NCBI GenBank assembly: GCA_031270145.1
Contig: JAISYD010000067.1
Coordinates: 1-6,665, forward strand
DNA length: 6,665 nt
Source of the DNA: Planctomycetota bacterium
GTDB lineage: Bacteria; Planctomycetota; SZUA-567
Reading direction: 5' to 3'
The notes beneath the pieces are model-generated. The model saw nothing but the letters and a program-made list of their open reading frames with translations. It searched no databases and had not been told where the DNA came from. This document shows positions 1 to 4,702 of the stretch, piece by piece. Each line of letters opens with the position of its first letter. Positions within the stretch are counted from its first letter, which is position 1. The translations under genes and the position numbers were made by a program.

Positions 1-4
1 TCAT
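1..4 (-). CDS. Start of an unidentified minus-strand gene, cut by the left edge
   Basis: Only the first four bases (ATGA) lie inside the window. On the minus strand an AGGAG Shine-Dalgarno motif (bases 16 to 12) precedes an ATG (bases 4 to 2) by seven bases, which is ideal spacing. The gene would be co-directional with traK, traL and traM and starts 118 bases after the traM stop. No protein sequence is visible, so no function can be given. The call rests on the start signals and the position in the cluster; it could be a chance ATG. Confidence 0.4.
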
Positions 5-54
5 GGATATTCTCCTGTCGAGTCTTTGGGAATCCATCATGAGCAACGACAGGA
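3..54 (-). promoter_or_regulatory. Candidate RNA pseudoknot over a ribosome binding site and start codon
   Basis: Read as minus-strand RNA, UCCUGUCG (54 to 47) pairs perfectly over 8 bp with CGACAGGA (20 to 13), which contains most of the AGGAG ribosome binding site. AUGGAU (37 to 32) pairs over 6 bp with AUCCAU (8 to 3), which contains the first two bases of the start codon. The stems interleave as A-B-A'-B', the order of an H-type pseudoknot, with connecting segments of 9, 11 and 4 nt. If it forms, translation of the next gene would be blocked. Pairing is seen in the sequence; the regulatory role is inference. Confidence 0.3.
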
Positions 55-122
55 TATTGAAACAACTATGCGGCCAGTTTCAGATAATTGGTATGAATAA
101 TTCGGGCTTATCGACGGGATCA

Positions 123-614
123 TTATCCGATAAGCGCCAACAACGCGGCCGCCAGCAGCGCGGCTCCCGTCGCGGCGGCCATCCAGGCCAGATATTTTTC
201 CAATTTCCTGAATTCCTTTTTCTGGTCCGCCAGGCAAGCCGCCATCTGCCGCCCCAGGGAATCGCCGATCATGGCGTGGATCCTGGCGGCGCCCTCGGAC
301 ATGACGGCGGCGGCGTTGTCGCGGGCGGCGTCCAGGGCGGCGTTGAGGGCGGTATTGGCATAGTCCCTGGCGTCGTTCCGCCATTGCAGGGCTGCCTCCT
401 GGTGGAACTGGCGGTATTCGGTCAAGAGGCCGGCGTACTTGACGACAAGACCCTCGTTATGCTCGTCATACGCCTTGGCGACGCAGTTCATGATGGTCAC
501 CAGCATCATCACCGGGTCGTCCCGGAGAAGGCCCTGTCCGTTTTGCAGGGCGACTTCGCGGATCACCTCGTCCGGATCGACGACATCGCGGTTCTTGGCA
601 TCGGACGCGCTCAT
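123..614 (-). CDS. traM: TraM-like conjugal transfer protein with C-terminal membrane anchor
   Basis: This 163-residue protein occupies the traM position of the RP4 Tra1 leader operon (traK-traL-traM). The N-terminal part is acidic and includes a GQGLL-RDDPVMMLVT segment (residues 26-40) that resembles the start of RP4 TraM as I remember it. Residues about 70-140 are alanine-rich and charged and likely helical, possibly a coiled coil. Residues 142-163 (YLAWMAAATG followed by an Ala/Leu run) form one hydrophobic helix at the extreme C-terminus, so the protein is probably tail-anchored in the inner membrane. The ATG overlaps the traL stop in an ATGA junction and has a CGGGAG ribosome binding site seven bases upstream, suggesting translational coupling. 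In RP4 TraM supports transfer, but its biochemical role is unclear. Identity rests mainly on gene order and architecture. Confidence 0.75.
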   Translation of the reverse strand: MSASDAKNRDVVDPDEVIREVALQNGQGLLRDDPVMMLVTIMNCVAKAYDEHNEGLVVKYAGLLTEYRQFHQEAALQWRNDARDYANTALNAALDAARDNAAAVMSEGAARIHAMIGDSLGRQMAACLADQKKEFRKLEKYLAWMAAATGAALLAAALLALIG

Positions 615-1348
615 AGGCAGACTCCCGAGAAATCGAGGGCGGCGTAGAGGTAACGCTTGGCGATGCGGAGGCGCTGCCGCTCCATGATGGCGAAGCCGGG
701 CATCCTGTCGGCCACGTCGAAGGTGACCCTGGCCTTGAGCATTTCGGAAACGTCCCGCTCCATGTCGGAGCGCCAGCGGGGGATGTAGGTGATGGTGCGG
801 ATGCGGTGTTTCGCTTCGGCGTAGGTGTCGGACTGCTCGAAGTTTTTGCCGTTCTTTTCGACCAGGCCGTTGAACTGGTTGATCCAGACCGCCACCAGGG
901 CGGCCGGCGGCGTTTCGGCGACCACTTCGCGCAACGTCTCCAGGGTCTCGTCCAACTCCTGCCCGCCCATGACCGGAACGTGGAGAAGAAGTTCATTCCC
1001 CATGTCGAGGATCATGTTCGCCACATCGTTGACCTTGAAGTAGTTCATGAGGGTGAGGTAGATGTTGCCGCCGCTGTCGATGACAAACACGTCGTCCGGG
1101 TCCGCGGCGGCGATCCGCTCCACCAGCACGTCGAATTTGTTGCGGTCGACTTCGCCGTCCGTCTCCACATCGAGCAGTTTCACTTCCAGCCCCCGGTATT
1201 TGGCGAAGGTCTGCGTCTTGAAATCGAGATCGACGCAGATGGGCGGTTTTTCCGGGCGGCTGTCGGTCAGGTATTGCGCCATGAGCGCGGCGACAAACGA
1301 TTTGCCGATCCCGCCCTTGGCGCCCAGGCACAAATGCAGTCTTGCCAT
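611..1348 (-). CDS. traL: TraL-like ParA/MinD-family ATPase
   Basis: A 245-residue P-loop ATPase, close to the roughly 241 residues of RP4 TraL. It opens with a deviant Walker A motif, LGAKGGIGKS (residues 8-17), typical of ParA/MinD/Soj ATPases. VDLDF (39-43) sits where these proteins have Walker A', and VFVIDSGG (87-94) is the Walker B strand with Asp91. Segments such as MGNELLLHVPVMGGQ and VVAETPPAALVAVWINQFN match the TraL pattern rather than a partition ParA. The conserved C-terminal stretch IMERQRLRIAKRYLYAALD is also TraL-like. The ATG at 1348 is preferred over longer upstream starts because the P-loop begins almost at once and a near-perfect ribosome binding site precedes it. It is the second gene of the operon: 43 bases after traK, overlapping traM by four bases. 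Its role in transfer is not established; localising the relaxosome is a guess. Confidence 0.88.
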   Translation of the reverse strand: MARLHLCLGAKGGIGKSFVAALMAQYLTDSRPEKPPICVDLDFKTQTFAKYRGLEVKLLDVETDGEVDRNKFDVLVERIAAADPDDVFVIDSGGNIYLTLMNYFKVNDVANMILDMGNELLLHVPVMGGQELDETLETLREVVAETPPAALVAVWINQFNGLVEKNGKNFEQSDTYAEAKHRIRTITYIPRWRSDMERDVSEMLKARVTFDVADRMPGFAIMERQRLRIAKRYLYAALDFSGVCL

Positions 1349-1356
1349 GCCAAACT

Positions 1357-1363
1357 CCTCCTT
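1357..1363 (-). promoter_or_regulatory. Ribosome binding site AAGGAGG that fixes the traL start
   Basis: The minus strand reads AAAGGAGGAG, with the AAGGAGG core eight bases before the ATG at 1348. It is the strongest ribosome binding site in the window. It separates the true traL start from a reading frame that stays open further upstream and would add about 90 unrelated residues overlapping traK. Confidence 0.85.
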
Positions 1364-1391
1364 TAGAGCTCCGTAAAGTCCACACCCTCGA

Positions 1392-1814
1392 TCAAAACTT
1401 GCCGAAGTCCCCGGGCCGGCTCTTGCGGCCGTAGACCGGCATTTCCCCCTTGTAGGAATTGGACGCCGTCTTTGACGCCGCCCCGGTTCCCGGTTTGGGC
1501 CAGTCGGGCATGGCCCGGCCCTGGATCGCCTTCTCCGGTTCCACCGCCGGCGATGGGTTGGGCGGCTCCGCCTCCTTTTCGGGCCTTCCCCATATGCAGC
1601 GCCGGACATAGCGGCGGAACGCGTCATAGCCGAACGGAATCCCGCCCTCGTCCTTCAACACCCGCCAAATCCGCCGCAACGACCAGCCTTGTTCAAACGC
1701 CTCGGCCACCTCGTCCTTGACCGCCAAAAAGACGGCATAGTTGCGGGCGCGGCGGTCGGAACCGTCGCCGACGGACCGTTCCGCCAACAACTGGAGCAAG
1801 GATTTTTTCTCCAT
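1392..1814 (-). CDS. traK: TraK-like oriT-binding protein
   Basis: A 140-residue protein, near the 134 residues of RP4 TraK. In RP4, TraK binds and wraps DNA beside the nick site and helps expose nic to the relaxase. The conserved part is at residues 29-74: FLAVKDEVAEAF, then GWSLRRIWRVLKDEG, then FGYDAFRRYVRRCI. This follows the RP4 pattern (FLAVRADVEAAL, then a GYALVTIW-like helix, then FSYETFRSHARRHI) and looks like a helix-turn-helix-type DNA-binding fold. The rest (76-140) is Pro/Lys/Gly-rich and probably disordered, as in RP4. I chose ATG 1814 because GGGGGA lies eight bases upstream; an in-frame ATG at 1850 would add 12 residues without such a site. It is the first gene of the leftward operon, and its presumed target is the AT-rich region just upstream. 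Confidence 0.85.
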   Translation of the reverse strand: MEKKSLLQLLAERSVGDGSDRRARNYAVFLAVKDEVAEAFEQGWSLRRIWRVLKDEGGIPFGYDAFRRYVRRCIWGRPEKEAEPPNPSPAVEPEKAIQGRAMPDWPKPGTGAASKTASNSYKGEMPVYGRKSRPGDFGKF

Positions 1815-1925
1815 CCCCACAATCCCCCGTCGAAAATCCGCCGCGCGCAAGCCGATCCAGAGCCGAACGCCCGCCGTGAAAGCGCCGAATCGCGGACAAA
1901 CGCGATTAAAAGCTAACGAAAGCGA

Positions 1926-1954
1926 GTTGTAGCACGTATAAATCGCCTTGTCAA
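1926..1954 (-). promoter_or_regulatory. Sigma-70 promoter for traK-traL-traM
   Basis: The minus strand reads TTGACA (1954 to 1949, full consensus), a 17-base spacer, then TACAAC (1931 to 1926, four of six matches to TATAAT). Predicted transcription would begin near 1919, giving a leader of about 105 bases before traK. It lies in the AT-rich half of the oriT region where RP4 carries its traK promoter. Confidence 0.7.
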
Positions 1955-1957
1955 CCC

Positions 1958-1973
1958 TTAAAAGAGATTTTAA
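1958..1973. repeat. Perfect dyad TTAAAA-gaga-TTTTAA between divergent promoters
   Basis: Six-base arms (1958-1963 and 1968-1973) are separated by four bases. The dyad lies just upstream of the -35 box of the leftward promoter and abuts the -35 box of the proposed rightward promoter. That position suits an operator shared by both transcripts, or part of the A/T-tract bent DNA recognised by TraK. No binding protein can be identified from the sequence alone. Confidence 0.45.
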
Positions 1974-2002
1974 TTGTTTATAAAGCGGTTATCGGCTACA
2001 CT
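1974..2002 (+). promoter_or_regulatory. Candidate rightward promoter for methyltransferase-traJ-traI-traG
   Basis: TTGTTT (1974-1979), a 17-base spacer, then TACACT (1997-2002). Both boxes are imperfect (three and four of six consensus matches), so the call is modest. It is supported by position: the -10 box is 27 bases before the GGGCAGG that marks nic, about where I recall the traJ promoter -10 (TAGACT) in RP4. The transcript would run through oriT, leaving a leader of roughly 200 bases before the methyltransferase. Confidence 0.45.
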
Positions 2003-2029
2003 AAAGCAACTGATAGGTGGCTGTTTCAA

Positions 2030-2115
2030 GGGCAGGATAGGCGAAGCTGGCCACCCTCCGGGCTGTCCATCTTCGCGGTTTCTTATTCGCCTCCGGCTCA
2101 ACGAAAATCCTGTCC
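2030..2115. other. oriT: Origin of transfer (oriT) of IncP/RP4 type with nick site
   Basis: The plus strand reads GGGCAGGATAGGCGAAG from 2030. Its complement, CTTCGCCTATCCTG^CCC, matches the RP4 nick region and the IncP-family YATCCTG^Y consensus. Cleavage is predicted on the minus strand between the G opposite 2033 and the C opposite 2032. The conserved spacing to the TraJ-type inverted repeat follows, then CTTATTCGC (2082-2090), GCTCAACG (2096-2103) and AATCCTG (2106-2112). RP4 has the same blocks in the same order. Flanking traK and traI genes make the assignment secure. By polarity, DNA to the left (traK-L-M) would be transferred first. The exact nick position is inferred by homology. Confidence 0.92.
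2041..2076. repeat. Imperfect inverted repeat beside nic, likely TraJ-binding site
   Basis: The left arm GCGAAGCTGGCCACCC (2041-2056) and right arm GGGCTGTCCATCTTCGC (2060-2076) face each other across three bases. Turned over, the right arm reads GCGAAGATGGACAGCCC, differing from the left by two substitutions and one inserted base. The left arm begins eight bases from the predicted nick. In RP4, TraJ recognises the nick-proximal arm of the equivalent repeat to position TraI. The repeat is visible in the sequence; binding by this TraJ is inferred. Confidence 0.8.
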
Positions 2116-2179
2116 TCCGGAGGGCCGCGGAGCGGCTCCGCCCCGCAAACGTCCGGGGACGCATACGCGCCGCCGGCGC
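2114..2179. repeat. Cluster of GC-rich dyads between oriT and the methyltransferase gene
   Basis: Four dyads follow each other: the palindrome CCTCCGGAGG (2114-2123); GCGGAGC/GCTCCGC around one base (2127-2141); CGTCC/GGACG around two bases (2150-2161); and GCGCCG/CGGCGC around one base (2167-2179). No T-run follows any of them, so they do not look like intrinsic terminators. In the rightward transcript they would make the leader strongly structured. They could be operators, remnants of an insertion boundary or simply GC-rich sequence; I cannot decide. Confidence 0.5.
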
Positions 2180-2218
2180 GGCATGACGGCGGGCGGGTTC
2201 TGCATGAAAGGCCATGCG

Positions 2219-2716
2219 ATGCCGACGTACCAGATCAACAGCCCTGCGAGCAACGTCGAATGGCTTACCCCGCCGGAGATGGTCGCGGCGCTGGGCGAAT
2301 TCGACCTCGACCCCTGCACCCCGGACATCATGCCCTGGCCGACGGCGCGGCGGCGTTATACCCGCCGGGACGACGGCCTGTCGCAACCCTGGTTCGGCCG
2401 TGTGTTTTTGAATCCGCCTTTCGGCCCCCATGCTGCGCGGTGGCTGGCCAGGATGCGGGAGCATGGCGACGGCATCGCCCTGGTCCCGGCCAGGACCGAG
2501 ACGCGGATGTTCTTCGATTCGGTGTGGGGCCATGCCGCTGGGGTCTGTTTTGTGAAGGGACGCCCGCACTTCCATTATCCGAACGGGGTGCGGGCGAAAA
2601 CGACCGTCAACGCTCCGATCTGCCTCATCGCCTACGGCGAGCACAATCTCGGGGCTCTGCGCCGCGCCGGCTTCGGGGTGGTGGTCGACGCAGGCAGGAC
2701 CCCGGCGCGGGATTAG
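2219..2716 (+). CDS. Phage-type DNA N6-adenine methyltransferase (Dam-like)
   Basis: A 165-residue protein of the small phage DNA N6-adenine methyltransferase family (Dam, PF05869 type), which transfers a methyl group from S-adenosylmethionine to adenine in DNA. The diagnostic N-terminus INSPASNVEWLTPPEMV (residues 6-22) is followed by FDLDPC (28-33), and the catalytic NPPFG motif, a form of [DNS]PP[YFW], is at 65-69. ALVPARTETRMFF (87-99) and the GRPHFHYPNG loop (114-123) also fit the family. The start chosen has AAAGG seven bases upstream and gives the usual family N-terminus; in-frame ATGs at 2183 and 2204 would add 12 or 5 residues. No matching nuclease is nearby, so it is a solitary methyltransferase. 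Target sequence cannot be read from the protein. It ends ten bases before traJ, whose ribosome binding site overlaps its stop codon, implying one transcript. RP4 has no such gene here. Confidence 0.85.
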   Translation: MPTYQINSPASNVEWLTPPEMVAALGEFDLDPCTPDIMPWPTARRRYTRRDDGLSQPWFGRVFLNPPFGPHAARWLARMREHGDGIALVPARTETRMFFDSVWGHAAGVCFVKGRPHFHYPNGVRAKTTVNAPICLIAYGEHNLGALRRAGFGVVVDAGRTPARD

Positions 2717-2726
2717 GGGAGTTGGC

Positions 2727-3101
2727 ATGCCCGCCAAGACCAGCGTTGTCAAGATGTTAGTTGCGCCGGAGGAGAAGCGGCGCATCGCCGCCGCCGCAGC
2801 CGCCAGCGGCATGTCCATGTCGGCTTACGCCCGGTCCCTGGCTCTCGGCCACAAACCGGCAAACATCGAGGGGCTGTCGGAACTCGACAAGGTGTTCAAG
2901 CTCCACGCCGATCAGGGGCGGCTGGGCGGGTTGTTGAAAATGCTTTTGTCGAACGGGGAACGGGTACGCGCCATGGCGATGGGAAAACCCATGGCGACCG
3001 CCGTCATTGAGGACACGCTGCTCGACATCCGGAAGGTCCAGGAGGAGCTGCGCATCCTGGTGGAGGCGGTGACCAAAAATCTCACAGCCAATCGGAATTG
3101 A
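2727..3101 (+). CDS. traJ: TraJ-like relaxosome protein (ribbon-helix-helix)
   Basis: A 124-residue protein, nearly the same length as RP4 TraJ (123). TraJ binds one arm of the inverted repeat next to nic and recruits the TraI relaxase. The N-terminal SVVKMLVAPEEKRRIAAAAAASGMSMSAYARSLALG (residues 6-41) fits a ribbon-helix-helix fold: a beta strand, then two helices with the GMSxSAY turn also found in MobC/TraJ proteins. The most recognisable block is DQGRLGGLLKMLLS (62-75), matching LGRLGGLLKLWLT of RP4. The C-terminal half is helical, with an IRKVQEELRILVEAV segment likely used for dimerisation or TraI contact. AGGGGAG at 2715-2721 is five bases before the ATG. traI begins only five bases after the stop, so the two are probably translated together. 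Confidence 0.9.
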   Translation: MPAKTSVVKMLVAPEEKRRIAAAAAASGMSMSAYARSLALGHKPANIEGLSELDKVFKLHADQGRLGGLLKMLLSNGERVRAMAMGKPMATAVIEDTLLDIRKVQEELRILVEAVTKNLTANRN

Positions 3102-3106
3102 CCGCC

Positions 3107-4702
3107 ATGATCCCGAAGCATATCCGCATGAAAAACGTCGCCCGGAGCAATGTCCTGAATCTCATGGACTACCTCGCCGACGCCCAGGGCAAGACGCAAC
3201 GGGTGGCGTTCGCCTTTGTCGCCAACTGCCAGGCGGAGGACGCGAGGATGGCGGCGAGGGAGATGTATTGCACCCAACGGAAAAACTTCCGGGCGCGGGG
3301 GGACAGGACCTATCACCTGATGCTGTCGTTCCGGGCCGGGGAGGAGCCGGATCGGGAAACCATGCGCCGGATTGAGCGGGAGGTGTGCGAAAAACTCGGT
3401 TTCGGCCAGCACCAGCGGGCGACGGTGGTTCACCGCGACACCGACAACCTTCACATGCACGTCGTCGTCAACAAGATCCACCCGAAGAAGCTGACCATCC
3501 ACGACCCGTTTCGGGATCATTCGGCCCTCGCCACAATCTGCGCCGCGGCGGAACGGAAGTATCGCCTGGAGATCGACAACCACGAACCGACCGGCGAAAC
3601 CGCCGCCGGGAACAAGGCGCGCGACATCGAGGCGATGACCGGCGAGGAAAGTTTCATCGGCTTTGTCAGGCGGGAGTGCTTGGCGGCCATGAAAACGGCG
3701 GCATCGTGGGAAAGCCTTCATCTCGACCTCGCCAGGGCCGGACTCGCCCTTGTACTGCGCGGCAATGGCCTGGTCGTCGCCGACGCCTCCGGCGCCAGGG
3801 CGAAAAGCAGCGCCATCGACCGGTCCCTGTCCAGGAGCGGACTTGAGAAACGCCTTGGCGCATTCCGGCCTGCCTCCGGCGATCTTGCCGGCATGGTTCC
3901 GGAAAAGCGCTACCGCCGGGAACCGGTGGGCGTCGACGATCCCCTCAAGGAGGAGTTCGGGAAACAACGGGAAATCGCCCGGGCCGAACGCCAGGCCCGG
4001 CTTGACGCCATCGACGCCGGGCGCCGCCGCGGTCTCGCGGCCGTTCGCGCCGGCTATGAACGCGAACGGCTCGCCGCGAAGCGCATTCCGGCTGGCCGCA
4101 GCGCCAAGCGTGCGCTCTACACGGCCTTGAACGAGAAGCGCCGGGCGGAATCGCGGCGTCTTCGCCGGGAGGCGGGCCAGGCGCGGAAAGCGGTGTACCG
4201 GGACGCCCGCAACCGGAATTGGCTCTCCTGGCTGCAGGAGCAGGCCAAAGCCGGCCGGCCGGAAGCGCTCGCCGCTTTGCGCGCCAGGGCCTATGTCCAG
4301 GTCAGAAAATCGGGTCTGCGGCTGCATGGCGACGGACCGGACGCGCCGCCCGCAATCTTGCCGGGCCAGCCGGTCGATACGGTCACCAAGCGCGGCGCCG
4401 TCGTCTACCGGGTCGGAAGCGAAGCGATCAGGGACGACGGCGCCGCCTTCAAGGTCAGCCGCGAAGCGAGCCAGGACACCCTGATCCTCGCCCTCCGCCT
4501 GGCGAAACAGCGCTACGGCGAAGTCCTCCAACTTTCCCACCCGCCGGGCGACCGCGACTTCGCGGAGCGGATCCTGAAAGCGGCGGTCGCCGGCAAGCCC
4601 GGGATCCGTTTCGCCGATCCCGCCCTGGAAGCGCGCCGGAAATCCATGCTGCGAATCCCCACCCCAACCCATGAACCGCAACCGGGAGGGATGGAACGAT
4701 GA
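3107..4702 (+). CDS. traI: TraI relaxase (MOBP family) with C-terminal LPD7-like domain
   Basis: A 531-residue conjugative relaxase that cuts oriT at nic and stays covalently bound to the 5' end. From ATG 3107 all three RP4 motifs fall in register: motif I NLMDYLADAQGK with Tyr22, motif II YHLMLSFRAGEEP with Ser74, and motif III HRDTDNLHMHVVVNKIHP with His116 and His118. A TTG at 3098 would shift this register and overlap the traJ stop, so ATG is preferred although its ribosome binding site is weak; coupling to traJ probably helps. The relaxase part continues through residues 130-190. Residues about 280-395 are Arg/Ala/Glu-rich and probably coiled coil. Residues 396-512 resemble the LPD7 domain common at the end of TraI/MobA(P) proteins. 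RP4 TraI is longer (732 residues), so the C-terminal part is reduced. The stop overlaps the traG start (ATGA). Confidence 0.95.
   Translation: MIPKHIRMKNVARSNVLNLMDYLADAQGKTQRVAFAFVANCQAEDARMAAREMYCTQRKNFRARGDRTYHLMLSFRAGEEPDRETMRRIEREVCEKLGFGQHQRATVVHRDTDNLHMHVVVNKIHPKKLTIHDPFRDHSALATICAAAERKYRLEIDNHEPTGETAAGNKARDIEAMTGEESFIGFVRRECLAAMKTAASWESLHLDLARAGLALVLRGNGLVVADASGARAKSSAIDRSLSRSGLEKRLGAFRPASGDLAGMVPEKRYRREPVGVDDPLKEEFGKQREIARAERQARLDAIDAGRRRGLAAVRAGYERERLAAKRIPAGRSAKRALYTALNEKRRAESRRLRREAGQARKAVYRDARNRNWLSWLQEQAKAGRPEALAALRARAYVQVRKSGLRLHGDGPDAPPAILPGQPVDTVTKRGAVVYRVGSEAIRDDGAAFKVSREASQDTLILALRLAKQRYGEVLQLSHPPGDRDFAERILKAAVAGKPGIRFADPALEARRKSMLRIPTPTHEPQPGGMER

Noticed and set aside
106..135. 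Inverted repeat GCTTATCG/CGATAAGC as a terminator after traM
   Set aside because: The 8-bp stem has a 14-base loop, overlaps the traM stop codon and is not followed by a T-run on the minus strand. It is weak for an intrinsic terminator, and the next gene seems to be in the same direction.
3..647. Plus-strand frame of 214 codons across the traM region
   Set aside because: Antisense to traM and traL start signals that are well supported by ribosome binding sites and gene overlaps; the translation is low-complexity Gly/Val/His-rich.
1858..2229. Absence of GATC sites across the oriT region next to a Dam-like gene
   Set aside because: About 370 bases without GATC is close to chance expectation, and this methyltransferase family does not always recognise GATC, so no conclusion is justified.
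1970..2818. Minus-strand open frame of 282 codons across oriT and the methyltransferase
   Set aside because: It crosses the conserved oriT and runs opposite a methyltransferase with clear motifs; it has no recognisable domain.
4219..4674. Possible traH-like gene nested within traI
   Set aside because: RP4 has traH inside traI, so I looked for one. This frame is Arg/Ala/Pro/Gly-rich with no resemblance I can recognise and no convincing start signal.
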